This document shows positions 1 to 6,151 of a stretch of DNA of 9,661 nucleotides, piece after piece. Numbering within the stretch: the stretch's first letter is position 1; every line of letters starts with the position of its first letter. The translations under genes and the position numbers were made by a program. The stretch comes from CAZJKO01 sp964546995 (lineage in GTDB: Bacteria; Bacillota_I; Bacilli_A; RF39; UBA660): positions 1 to 9,661 of the forward strand of contig CAZJKO010000040.1 of the NCBI GenBank assembly GCA_964546995.1, written 5' to 3'. Under the pieces are notes generated by a model, which did not search any database, was not told where the DNA came from, and saw nothing but the letters and a program-made list of their open reading frames with translations.

Positions 1-869
1 TTGGCGCCTTCGACATCCATTTTGTTGGCAATAATGATTTGAGGTTTTTTTAATAGTTTGTTGCTAAATGCTTCTAGTTCTTTGTTGATCGTTACATAAT
101 CATCATAAGGATCTCTTCCTTCAAATCCACTCATATCGATGACGTGGGCAATGACTCGTGTTCTTTCGATATGTCTTAAGAATCGGTCCCCTAATCCTTC
201 TCCTTTGCTTGCTCCTTCGATTAAACCTGGCAAGTCTGCAATGACGAAGCTTCTTCCTTTTTGATCTTTGGCAACACCTAAGTTTGGTGTTAGCGTTGTA
301 AAATGGTAAGATGCTATTTTTGGTTTTGCTTTCGATACCATAGAAATAAAGGTACTTTTACCGACGCTAGGCATTCCGACAAGACCGACATCTGCTAACA
401 TTTTTAATTCTACTTTTAAATATTTTACTTCGCCTGGTTCCCCATTTTCTGAAAAGTCTGGTGCGGTATTCGTCTGGGTTTTAAAGGCAGTATTGCCTCG
501 TCCACCACGACCACCTTTGGCAACGACAACAGAATCGTCTTTTCCTTTTAGATCGGCAATAATCAAGTTGGTGTCGAGATCTGTTACGACCGTTCCTTGC
601 GGTACTTTGACGACGATCGCGTCACTTCCTTTTCCATGTTGGTTTTTGCCTTTCCCATTTTCCCCTTTTTTTCCTTTGATGATCTTTTGGTAACGTAAAT
701 CGAGAAGGGTATGTAATCCTTCATCTACTTTAAAAACAATGTCACTTCCGTGACCACCATTTCCTCCGAAAGGACCACCTAATTCGACGTACTTTTCTCT
801 TCTGAAGGCTGTACAACCATCTCCACCATTTCCTGCTTCTACTTTGATTTCCACTTCATCGACAAACAT
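1..869 (-). CDS. obgE: GTPase ObgE/CgtA, 3' end outside the window
   Basis: Obg-family GTPase, which binds the 50S subunit and couples ribosome assembly to nucleotide levels. The first 289 residues are present and the C-terminus is cut by the window edge. Residues 1 to about 158 form the glycine-rich Obg fold (GNGGDG, GGPFGGNGGHG, GGRGGRGN). The G domain follows, with G1 GMPSVGKST at 165-173, switch region FTTLTPNLG, G3 DLPGLIEGA, and G4 NKMD at 282-285 just before the edge. ATG at 869-867 is supported by a GAGGGA ribosome site six bases upstream and by the family's usual MFVDE start. In relatives obgE commonly follows rpmA directly; here two membrane-protein genes and a mini-gene intervene, and obgE has its own extended -10 promoter. 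The identification is secure. Confidence 0.97.
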   Translation of the reverse strand, partial: MFVDEVEIKVEAGNGGDGCTAFRREKYVELGGPFGGNGGHGSDIVFKVDEGLHTLLDLRYQKIIKGKKGENGKGKNQHGKGSDAIVVKVPQGTVVTDLDTNLIIADLKGKDDSVVVAKGGRGGRGNTAFKTQTNTAPDFSENGEPGEVKYLKVELKMLADVGLVGMPSVGKSTFISMVSKAKPKIASYHFTTLTPNLGVAKDQKGRSFVIADLPGLIEGASKGEGLGDRFLRHIERTRVIAHVIDMSGFEGRDPYDDYVTINKELEAFSNKLLKKPQIIIANKMDVEGA

Positions 870-892
870 AGTATCCCTCTTTTCTTTTCCAT

Positions 893-915
893 TAAAAAAG
901 TCCGTTTGTGGACTT
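893..915 (-). terminator. Intrinsic terminator between the membrane-protein operon and obgE
   Basis: On the minus strand AAGTCC, loop ACAAAC, GGACTT and a run of T. It would stop transcripts arriving from the upstream operon. Its first arm (915-910) directly abuts the -10 box of the obgE promoter, so transcripts starting at about 909 would lack that arm and escape termination. Confidence 0.85.
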
Positions 916-924
916 ATTATATCA
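916..924 (-). promoter_or_regulatory. Extended -10 promoter for obgE
   Basis: TGATATAAT on the minus strand: a perfect TATAAT with the TGn extension, just downstream of the preceding gene's stop codon (930-932). No convincing -35 is visible at 17-18 bp, as expected for an extended -10 promoter. The predicted start is near 909. The surrounding 18 bases are identical to those around the mini-gene -10 at 2466-2483. Confidence 0.75.
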
Positions 925-929
925 TACTT

Positions 930-1571
930 TTATCGTTTCGTTGAGAAAATTGTTGCCCCAACTAATACAAGAATGACTCCGACCATGACCATGATGATAT
1001 AATTCATGCTTTTAGGGTTGTTGATGGCATCTTGAACGATCGTCGTCGTTAAGAAATAATCAGAGCAATGATCGATTTTAAAGGAAACGTACCCTTTTTC
1101 TACCTTCAATTCGTGATCGACATATTCTACTTGATCTTTTTCTTCATTATAGTAATACAAATACAACTTTTCACCGTTGGCATAATGGTTTCCAACAAAT
1201 ACTTTCATCGATGCTTCACTAGGAAGAGTTCCATGATGCGTAAATGATAGATATAGTTTGTCTTGGTTTTTGGAATGAGCATCGATTTTTTCTTTATTCG
1301 GACTTTCAAAATTTAGTTCAAAGTTAAGGTGAATCGCTTCTTTTATTTGATCCTTTCGAAAACTCCAAGAATACATAATACCACTATGTTGTTCTTTTAA
1401 GGTAATGATCACATCTTTTTCGGTAATCGTTTTATCTACTAAATAGTTATCTTTATCGATTCCTTCAATGACGATCTCAGGTAAATCACTACTTAGCGAT
1501 AAAGCATTCACAGAAAAAGGAGTGAATAAAATCATTAAGAAAAGAACCATCCATATTGAACCTCTTTTCAT
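930..1571 (-). CDS. Secreted, membrane-anchored protein of unknown function
   Basis: Not recognised as a named family. The 213-residue protein begins with a typical signal peptide (basic MKRGS, hydrophobic core, likely cleavage after VNA at about residue 23). A roughly 165-residue extracellular domain rich in beta-forming residues follows, then a C-terminal membrane helix (about 190-209) and a short basic tail STKR. Topology is therefore type I, with the domain outside the cell. The end of the ectodomain, VSFKIDHCSDYFLTT, resembles the closing strand of repeat domains seen in some Gram-positive surface proteins; that likeness is from memory and weak. There is no LPXTG motif. The ATG has a strong AGGAGG site that overlaps the stop codon of the CPBP gene, so the two genes are co-transcribed and probably translationally coupled. 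Confidence 0.8.
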   Translation of the reverse strand: MKRGSIWMVLFLMILFTPFSVNALSLSSDLPEIVIEGIDKDNYLVDKTITEKDVIITLKEQHSGIMYSWSFRKDQIKEAIHLNFELNFESPNKEKIDAHSKNQDKLYLSFTHHGTLPSEASMKVFVGNHYANGEKLYLYYYNEEKDQVEYVDHELKVEKGYVSFKIDHCSDYFLTTTIVQDAINNPKSMNYIIMVMVGVILVLVGATIFSTKR

Positions 1572-1581
1572 AAGATACCTC

Positions 1582-2253
1582 CTATAATATGTTTAATATT
1601 AAAAATAAGATATTTTGTAGAATATGTATTCCTACAGGTACCAATAAATTATCGGTTTTATCGTAAGCATATGCTAATACTCCAGCAAAAAGAGCATGAC
1701 TTAAAATAAATAGTAATTGTAGTGAGTTGGTATACGATAAAATTACATAGAAAGATCCATATAAGATACTGCTTGTCAAAATGTAAAACCATTTGTTATC
1801 CATTAGATCGTGGAAAGCTTTACGAAAGACGAATTCTTCCATAATTGGCGTTGCAAATAACATCGATAAGACAAGATAGATCGGTGCCGCATCTAACAGT
1901 CTCTTTTGTAATATATTATTTGGCATATCGACATTAAATATACCAATAATGATCGTGTTAGTAATAAAATATGCAAGAAAAGCGATAAACCAAAAGCCAA
2001 AGATTCGTTTGATCATTTTTCCCTTTTCTTGTCCAAAACGATAAAAAATGTCATCTAGTTCCTCACGGTATAGAAAGACAATGACTAATGTCACAGCAAT
2101 TTCTACCGTCAATTGAAAGACTGCCGATACTAACGTTACTTTTTCGGGATTAATGATCGGTACTGTAATTCCTAAGGTTGTCAAAATGGTCGGATACATC
2201 GACACCAATAAAAATAATAGGATGCTAAGAAATGCTTTTTTTCTTCGATCCAT
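1582..2253 (-). CDS. CPBP (CAAX protease/bacteriocin-processing) family membrane protein
   Basis: A 223-residue polytopic membrane protein with about six hydrophobic segments. The family signature is present: EExxxR as E139-E140...R144 within TPIMEEFVFRKAF, then HxxxN as H210...N214 (HILQN) in the last membrane segment. Known members are glutamate intramembrane proteases (Rce1-like) or act in bacteriocin self-immunity. The second-motif histidine, usually at the end of a FGxxH-like stretch, appears replaced by tyrosine (YGSFY, about residue 169), so catalytic competence is uncertain. ATG 2253 has an AAGGAG site and an extended -10 promoter about 28 bases upstream. It is first in a two-gene unit with the secreted protein downstream, which could be a partner or substrate (inference). 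Confidence 0.88.
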   Translation of the reverse strand: MDRRKKAFLSILLFLLVSMYPTILTTLGITVPIINPEKVTLVSAVFQLTVEIAVTLVIVFLYREELDDIFYRFGQEKGKMIKRIFGFWFIAFLAYFITNTIIIGIFNVDMPNNILQKRLLDAAPIYLVLSMLFATPIMEEFVFRKAFHDLMDNKWFYILTSSILYGSFYVILSYTNSLQLLFILSHALFAGVLAYAYDKTDNLLVPVGIHILQNILFLILNIL

Positions 2254-2280
2254 CTAAATCACTCCTTACTTATTATTTTC

Positions 2281-2289
2281 ATTATAACA
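2281..2289 (-). promoter_or_regulatory. Extended -10 promoter for the CPBP operon
   Basis: TGTTATAAT on the minus strand: a consensus -10 with the TGn extension. The hexamer 17 bp upstream, TTTCCA (2304-2309), is a poor -35. It leaves a leader of about 20 bases carrying AAGGAG before ATG 2253. An 8-bp inverted repeat (2299-2306 and 2341-2348) lies across this promoter and the preceding terminator tail. Confidence 0.7.
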
Positions 2290-2345
2290 AATAATTCTTT
2301 GATTGGAAATAGTTTCTCTTTTCTTTTTTGTTTCTTCTGTCAATC

Positions 2346-2370
2346 AAAAAGGACCACCTTAGGCAGCCCT
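2346..2370 (-). terminator. Intrinsic terminator of the 12-residue mini-gene
   Basis: On the minus strand AGGGCTGCC, loop TAA, GGTGGTCCT, then T's. All nine positions pair, three as G-U wobbles, with a 3-base loop. It ends a short transcript starting at about 2460 and separates the mini-gene from the CPBP promoter. Confidence 0.85.
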
Positions 2371-2395
2371 ATTCTTTTCTCGATTTATTCTAATC

Positions 2396-2434
2396 CTAGA
2401 ATCCTCCGATAACTCTTCTTAACCAAGCTAACAT
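2396..2434 (-). CDS. 12-residue small ORF in its own transcription unit
   Basis: A tiny reading frame, MLAWLRRVIGGF then TAG. It is preceded at ideal distance by an AAAGGAGGGG Shine-Dalgarno sequence, the strongest in the window. An extended -10 (TGATATAAT, 2467-2475) lies about 33 bases upstream and a stable terminator (2346-2370) follows, giving a predicted monocistronic RNA of about 115 nt. The peptide has hydrophobic residues around two adjacent arginines and could be a short amphipathic, membrane-active or signalling peptide. Alternatively it is a leader peptide whose translation, with two consecutive AGA codons, affects the downstream hairpin. I do not recognise it. The ribosome site, start and stop are seen directly; translation and role are inferred. 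It is too short for ordinary gene finders. Confidence 0.6.
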   Translation of the reverse strand: MLAWLRRVIGGF

Positions 2435-2466
2435 ATTGTCCCCTCCTTTCTTTCTATGATAATACT

Positions 2467-2475
2467 ATTATATCA
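2467..2475 (-). promoter_or_regulatory. Extended -10 promoter for the mini-gene
   Basis: TGATATAAT on the minus strand, with predicted start near 2460. The -35 region is weak (TGAAGT/GAAGTA). The 18 bases at 2466-2483 are identical to those around the obgE -10 at 915-932. Confidence 0.72.
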
Positions 2476-2520
2476 TACTTTTAGTAAAATACTTCACTTT
2501 TTTCATCTATTGTGTAAACT

Positions 2521-2548
2521 AAAAAGCAGTTTCTTATTTTGATACTGC
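2521..2548 (-). terminator. Intrinsic terminator overlapping the end of rpmA
   Basis: On the minus strand GCAGTATC, loop AAAATAA, GAAACTGC, then TTTTT; the stem has one A-A mismatch. The rising arm encodes the last residues of L27 and the stop codon TAA is in the loop, so the ribosomal-protein operon ends here instead of running into obgE. Confidence 0.82.
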
Positions 2549-2839
2549 TTCTTCTTCAATTGGATAAACACTTACTTGTTTTTTTTCTTTGCCGAGACGT
2601 TCGAATTTGACAATACCATCTTTGGTTGTATATAGGGTATCGTCACTTCCCTTGCGAACGTTTAATCCTGGATATACTTTCGTTCCTCTTTGACGATATA
2701 AAATATTTCCAGCTAATACGAATTCTCCATCGCCCACTTTTGATCCTAGACGACGTCCAGCGGAATCACGTCCATTAGAAGTCGATCCTTGTCCTTTATG
2801 GTGTGCAAAGTATTGTAAATTTAACTTTAAACCCTTCAT
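2534..2839 (-). CDS. rpmA: 50S ribosomal protein L27
   Basis: L27 of the large subunit, whose N-terminal tail reaches toward the peptidyl-transferase centre. At 101 residues it has the Firmicutes-type N-terminal extension MKGLKLNLQYF, followed by the mature start AHHKGQGSTSNGRDS. The LNLQYF/A junction (F11-A12) matches the known Prp cleavage motif, and prp is the gene immediately upstream. The core RRLGSKVGDGEFVLAGNILYRQRGTKVYPG is typical L27. ATG 2839 has an AAGGAGG site seven bases upstream, and the gap from the prp stop is 12 bases. It is the last gene of the rplU-prp-rpmA operon. Confidence 0.97.
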   Translation of the reverse strand: MKGLKLNLQYFAHHKGQGSTSNGRDSAGRRLGSKVGDGEFVLAGNILYRQRGTKVYPGLNVRKGSDDTLYTTKDGIVKFERLGKEKKQVSVYPIEEEAVSK

Positions 2840-2851
2840 GGAATTTCCTCC

Positions 2852-3154
2852 TTACTTAATTTGTACATTTTTTGGATAATCGTTTTGTAATTCTTTTAAT
2901 AAACGAACCATATTTTCTATCAGTGTTTCACACACTCGATCGTGTTTTAAAATAGTTATCGTCAAGCGATCTTTTTCTTCTTTCAATGAAAGGTACTCTT
3001 CATCTAAGAGACAAAGTCCATTTACTGTTGTAATGACAATGGAACTTACACCACTACAGACGATGTCTTTTCCGTAGTCATCGTACATCGCATGACCTTC
3101 GATGATCACTTTTCGGTACTGTTCGTTTTCTTTTTCGATTTGAACTTTAATCAT
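2852..3154 (-). CDS. prp: Ribosomal-processing cysteine protease Prp
   Basis: A small cysteine protease (YsxB/DUF464 family) that removes the N-terminal extension of L27, a step needed for functional ribosomes in Firmicutes. The 100-residue protein carries the family signature GHAMYDDYGKDIVCSGVSS, with the catalytic pair H21 and C33 both intact. It lies between rplU and rpmA, its usual place, and the extended L27 substrate is encoded next door. The start codon is only two bases after the rplU stop, with just a weak GGA element inside the rplU end. Translation is therefore probably coupled to rplU, which would keep the protease below ribosomal-protein levels (inference). Confidence 0.95.
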   Translation of the reverse strand: MIKVQIEKENEQYRKVIIEGHAMYDDYGKDIVCSGVSSIVITTVNGLCLLDEEYLSLKEEKDRLTITILKHDRVCETLIENMVRLLKELQNDYPKNVQIK

Positions 3155-3156
3155 AA

Positions 3157-3459
3157 CTATCCATTAATCTTTTTAATTTCAATTTTTGTGTATGGTTGTC
3201 TATGTCCTTGTTTTCTACGGTTGCTCTTTGATTTTTGTTTGTACTTGAAAATCTTAATCTTCTTGTTTTTTCCTTGTTTAACAATTTCACCTTCAACACT
3301 TACACCGGTCAAATAAGGATTTCCTATTTTCCCATCGAGCATCAATACTTCTTCGAAACGTACTTTATCTTTTTCAGATCCTTCGATCTTTTCTACGTAG
3401 AGAACGCTTCCTTCCGTTACATAGTACTGTTTTCCACCTGTTTTAATAACGGCTTTCAT
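3157..3459 (-). CDS. rplU: 50S ribosomal protein L21
   Basis: L21, a 23S-rRNA-binding protein of the large subunit. At 100 residues it is the normal length. The opening MKAVIKTGGKQYYVTEGSVLYVEKIE and the basic C-terminal stretch KYKQKSKSNRRKQGHRQPYTKIEI are characteristic. ATG 3459 follows an AAAGGAGGTAATAG ribosome site. It is the first gene of rplU-prp-rpmA, behind a strong sigma-A promoter (3562-3590) and an approximately 95-base leader resembling the Firmicutes L21 leader, probably a site of autoregulation. Confidence 0.97.
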   Translation of the reverse strand: MKAVIKTGGKQYYVTEGSVLYVEKIEGSEKDKVRFEEVLMLDGKIGNPYLTGVSVEGEIVKQGKNKKIKIFKYKQKSKSNRRKQGHRQPYTKIEIKKING

Positions 3460-3475
3460 TCTATTACCTCCTTTT

Positions 3476-3556
3476 TTTCACTTAAGACTCGCTTTTAAGG
3501 TACTAATACATTAGTTTCTACCTTTTCAATGCGGTTTGAGCATGAGGCTGCAAACA
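3476..3556 (-). ncRNA. L21 leader (ribosomal-protein mRNA leader)
   Basis: The untranslated RNA between the predicted start (about 3555) and the rplU ribosome site. It contains a clear hairpin, AAGGTA ... CTAATGTATTAG ... TACCTT, in which the outer hexamers pair perfectly and CTAA/TTAG closes the tip. The flanking ACCGCATT and AAGCGAGTCTTAAG resemble elements I recall from the Rfam L21_leader family (RF00559) of Firmicutes. The likely role is binding of free L21 or another operon product to limit expression. Boundaries are approximate; a covariance-model search would settle them. Confidence 0.75.
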
Positions 3557-3561
3557 AAATG

Positions 3562-3590
3562 ATCTTACCATAATTTGTTTGTTTCGTCAA
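3562..3590 (-). promoter_or_regulatory. Sigma-A promoter for rplU-prp-rpmA
   Basis: On the minus strand TTGACG (3585-3590), a 17-bp spacer, and TAAGAT (3562-3567). It is one of the best-matched promoters in the window, as expected for a ribosomal-protein operon. Predicted start near 3555. Confidence 0.85.
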
Positions 3591-3623
3591 ATAAATTCTA
3601 TTCTTTCTCCTTGTTTTTATGTG

Positions 3624-3651
3624 AAAAAAGAAAGATTACGTCTCTTTCTTT
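3624..3651 (-). terminator. Intrinsic terminator after the RNase J2-like gene
   Basis: Three bases after the stop codon, minus strand: AAAGAAAGA, loop GACGTAA, TCTTTCTTT, then more T's. A perfect 9-bp A/T-rich stem, so it may be leaky. Confidence 0.7.
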
Positions 3652-3653
3652 CC

Positions 3654-5303
3654 TTATACTTCTTGAATGACAGTTATGACCATTGGTTTACATTCGGTTT
3701 CCCGATAGAAAAACTTTCCTAATTTGTCCCGGACTTCGGTTTTGATTTTGGCGTAGTCGACACGTTTTTCTTCTTCCTCGATGTTCTTTTCGATGACTTC
3801 TAGAGAGATTTTTTTCGTTTCCTCTAATAAATCTTGGTTTTCTTTGACGTAGATAAATCCTCTTGTTAATATTTCTGGTCCTGCTAGAACTTCTTTGGTT
3901 ACTCGATCTAGGGTACACGATACAATGACGATTCCGTTTTCCCCTAACATCTCACGGTCCTTTAAGACGAGTTCCCCAATATCTCCTTGGTTTTTCCCAT
4001 CAATTAAAATATCATCTGTTTCTATATGTTCTTTTGTATCTACTAATTTTCCATTTACAAATTCCACTACATCACCATTTAGTTTCAATAAAATGTTTTC
4101 GTTTGGAATGCCAAGTTCACTTGCAATATCGGCATTGGCATATTGATGACGATACTCTCCTCTTACTGGAAAATAGTATTTTGGATTCATTAAATTGATC
4201 ATTAGCATCAAATCTTCGCGAGATGCATGATGAAGTAAGTGTTTGCTCGACAAACTAATGGCAGTGACATTCATTTTAGCAATTTCATCCATCATGACAG
4301 CAAGTCGTTTTTCGATTCCTTCATAAGGAGGTTCAGTAATAAAGATCGTATCCGTTTCTTTTAATTTAATGTAGCGATCGAAGCCTTTGATAATTCTCTC
4401 TAGATTGGCAAAAGGCTTTTCTTTTTCATCGGATACCAAGATAACTACGTTTTTGTCATTGATGTTCGATAGATCGCCTATTTTATTCGTATCGATTGTC
4501 AAATACCCTAAGGCAATCGAATTGTTAATGGTTTCCTGTAATACTTTTCCCATTATGACAATCTTGCGATGTGTTTTCATGACTTCATCAAAAATTTCTT
4601 GAATGCGATAAATGTGAGCTGGCGAAATCGTTGCAATAATACGATTTTCCTGCTTGCTTAGCACATCTCTTATAAAGTCATTCACACGATTGTTTGGACT
4701 AGTATGTCCTGGTCGCTCCGCATAGATCGATTCCGAAAGTAAACATAGTACGCCTTGTTTTCCGACGTATGCGAGTTTTCCAATATCCGTCTTATAATTT
4801 CCCATCATGGTTGAATCGAAAACGAAATCTCCCGTATAACAAATCGCTCCATCTTCTGTATAGAGGACGAAACAAACGGAATCAGGAATCGAATGCGTGA
4901 CACTAATTGGGAAAATGGATACTTTTCCAAATGTCAATTTCGAATGAGGTCTAATTTCTTTTAAGTTGCTCGCTTCAATGTGATTCTCTTTTAAATCCTG
5001 TTTTAACATTTCCATTGTAAATTTTGCGGCATAGATCGGTAAAGAGGGAAGTTCCTTTAAAATATCGGGTACTGCTCCCATATTACTATCGTGTCCATGC
5101 GTTAAGAAAAGCCCCTTTACTCTTTCTTTATTTTTGATAATGTAGTCAAAACTTGGAATGATATAATCGATTCCCAACGTTTTTTCATTATCGTATTTTA
5201 ATCCTGCATCGAAGATAAAAATTGCTCGGTCTACTTCAACGATATACATATTTTTCCCATTTTCGTTTAAGCCACCTAAGCTAAATAGTTTAATTTTACT
5301 CAT
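3654..5303 (-). CDS. rnjB: RNase J2-like protein with degenerate metal-binding motifs
   Basis: A metallo-beta-lactamase/beta-CASP protein of the RNase J family, which degrades and matures RNA in Firmicutes. The 549 residues are full length, ending PMVITVIQEV as RNase J proteins do. H137 (VTHSIPDS) and D159 (YTGDF) are kept. The zinc motif HGHEDH reads HGHDSN (69-74), the beta-CASP TGSQGEP stretch reads SDEKEKP (291-297), and the HGEYR histidine is arginine (RGEYR, 381-385). From memory, RNase J2, the weakly active partner of J1, also has a HGHDxN motif, and AERPGHT also resembles J2. J1 is not in this window. I chose ATG 5303 because it has an AAGGAG site; an in-frame extension to 5372 would start upstream of the promoter -10. 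It follows rnc but has its own promoter. Confidence 0.85.
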   Translation of the reverse strand: MSKIKLFSLGGLNENGKNMYIVEVDRAIFIFDAGLKYDNEKTLGIDYIIPSFDYIIKNKERVKGLFLTHGHDSNMGAVPDILKELPSLPIYAAKFTMEMLKQDLKENHIEASNLKEIRPHSKLTFGKVSIFPISVTHSIPDSVCFVLYTEDGAICYTGDFVFDSTMMGNYKTDIGKLAYVGKQGVLCLLSESIYAERPGHTSPNNRVNDFIRDVLSKQENRIIATISPAHIYRIQEIFDEVMKTHRKIVIMGKVLQETINNSIALGYLTIDTNKIGDLSNINDKNVVILVSDEKEKPFANLERIIKGFDRYIKLKETDTIFITEPPYEGIEKRLAVMMDEIAKMNVTAISLSSKHLLHHASREDLMLMINLMNPKYYFPVRGEYRHQYANADIASELGIPNENILLKLNGDVVEFVNGKLVDTKEHIETDDILIDGKNQGDIGELVLKDREMLGENGIVIVSCTLDRVTKEVLAGPEILTRGFIYVKENQDLLEETKKISLEVIEKNIEEEEKRVDYAKIKTEVRDKLGKFFYRETECKPMVITVIQEV

Positions 5304-5343
5304 AGTTTCTCCTTTCTTATGTGTTACGTAAATAACCTCACCC

Positions 5344-5372
5344 ATTATATCAAAAAAGAAAAAAAAGTGCAA
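5344..5372 (-). promoter_or_regulatory. Promoter of the RNase J2-like gene, overlapping the rnc terminator
   Basis: On the minus strand TTGCAC (5367-5372), a 17-bp spacer, and TATAAT (5344-5349) with the TGn extension (TGATATAAT). The -35 lies inside the falling arm of the rnc terminator hairpin, and the T-tract is the spacer. Confidence 0.75.
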
Positions 5373-5380
5373 ATCGCACT
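5359..5380 (-). terminator. Intrinsic terminator after rnc
   Basis: On the minus strand AGTGC, loop GATTT, GCACT, then seven T's. A short but well-formed hairpin 14 bases after the rnc stop codon. It shares bases with the downstream promoter. Confidence 0.82.
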
Positions 5381-5394
5381 AATTACACCAATTA

Positions 5395-6063
5395 TTACTT
5401 TTTGGCTAGTTTATCTAGCGCATCTTTAGCGGCTTCTTGTTCGGCTTCTTTTTTGCTTGAAGCAATGCCCTTTCCATACAGTATGTTTTCTACCCATACT
5501 TCAATGGTAAAGGTTTTATCGTGCGCAGGACCTTCTTCCTTTACCAAATGATAGGAAAGACTCTTTTGTTCCGTCTGGACATATTCTTGCAAAGCGGATT
5601 TATAATCATGGAAGAAATTGATACTTGGGTCTTCTATATAAGGGACAACGATCTTTAAAATGACATTTCGCACGGTTGCATACCCTAAATCGATATAAAT
5701 GGCTCCCATTAGTGCTTCGAAGATATCTGCCATGATGGCCTTTTTGTATTTTCCTCCTGTATTTTCTTCTCCATGACCTACTTTAATATACCGATTTAAC
5801 TCGAGATCTTTAGCATATTCTGAAAGAGCGTTTTCACAGACGTAACTTGCCCTTATTTTGGTCATTTCTCCTTCTTGTTTGTTGTGGTTTGAATAAAGAT
5901 AATCTGCTACCACCAAATCAACGACGGCATCTCCTAAAAATTCAAGACGTTCGTAATCGCTCTTTTGTCTATGTTCATTCACGTATGAAGAATGGGAAAA
6001 TGCTCTTTGATAAAGATTTTTATCTTTTGGTGTAATATGTAATTGTTCAAATAATTCTTCCAT
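5395..6063 (-). CDS. rnc: Ribonuclease III
   Basis: Double-strand-specific endoribonuclease that processes rRNA precursors and structured mRNAs. The 222 residues have normal domain order. The catalytic domain (about 1-145) carries the signature ERLEFLGDAVVD, with E41 and D45, and ADIFEALMGAIY, with D113 and E116, so all four metal-coordinating acidic residues are present. A double-stranded-RNA-binding domain follows (about 150-220, DYKSALQEYVQ ... GKGIASSKKEAEQEAAKDAL). ATG 6063 has only a modest GGTGAT site. It is transcribed from an extended -10 (6081-6089) divergently from yidD and is separated from the RNase J2-like gene by a terminator. Two ribonuclease genes side by side suggests a shared RNA-processing neighbourhood. 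Confidence 0.97.
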   Translation of the reverse strand: MEELFEQLHITPKDKNLYQRAFSHSSYVNEHRQKSDYERLEFLGDAVVDLVVADYLYSNHNKQEGEMTKIRASYVCENALSEYAKDLELNRYIKVGHGEENTGGKYKKAIMADIFEALMGAIYIDLGYATVRNVILKIVVPYIEDPSINFFHDYKSALQEYVQTEQKSLSYHLVKEEGPAHDKTFTIEVWVENILYGKGIASSKKEAEQEAAKDALDKLAKK

Positions 6064-6080
6064 AATGTATCACCAAATTT

Positions 6081-6089
6081 ATTATATCA
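6081..6089 (-). promoter_or_regulatory. Extended -10 promoter for rnc
   Basis: TGATATAAT on the minus strand, about 18 bases before the start codon. The hexamer 17 bp upstream (TTTTAA) is a weak -35. The predicted leader is only about 10-12 bases, just holding the GGTGAT site. Confidence 0.65.
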
Positions 6090-6122
6090 CGAGTTTTCTA
6101 CTTTTAAAATTCTTTTCTCTTG

Positions 6123-6151
6123 TTTACTTTTCTTTTTTATTTTAGTAAAAT
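6123..6151 (+). promoter_or_regulatory. Promoter for yidD and the lipoprotein gene
   Basis: TTTACT (6123-6128), a 17-bp spacer and TAAAAT (6146-6151). The predicted start is about 6158, leaving a leader of roughly 10 bases. Its -10 is about 60 bp from that of the divergent rnc promoter. Confidence 0.55.

Noticed and set aside
2338..2343. A perfect TTGACA on the minus strand
   Set aside because: No -10 lies 16-18 bp downstream; the nearest TATAAT is about 50 bp away and has its own extended element.
3688..4602. Several open frames on both strands inside the RNase J2-like gene, and similar ones in obgE and rplU
   Set aside because: Shadows of conserved genes, without ribosome sites or family resemblance.
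5304..5372. N-terminal extension of the RNase J2-like protein (MHFFFFFDIM...)
   Set aside because: Its start lies upstream of the promoter -10, inside terminator T-tract DNA. ATG 5303 has a good ribosome site and matches the family start.
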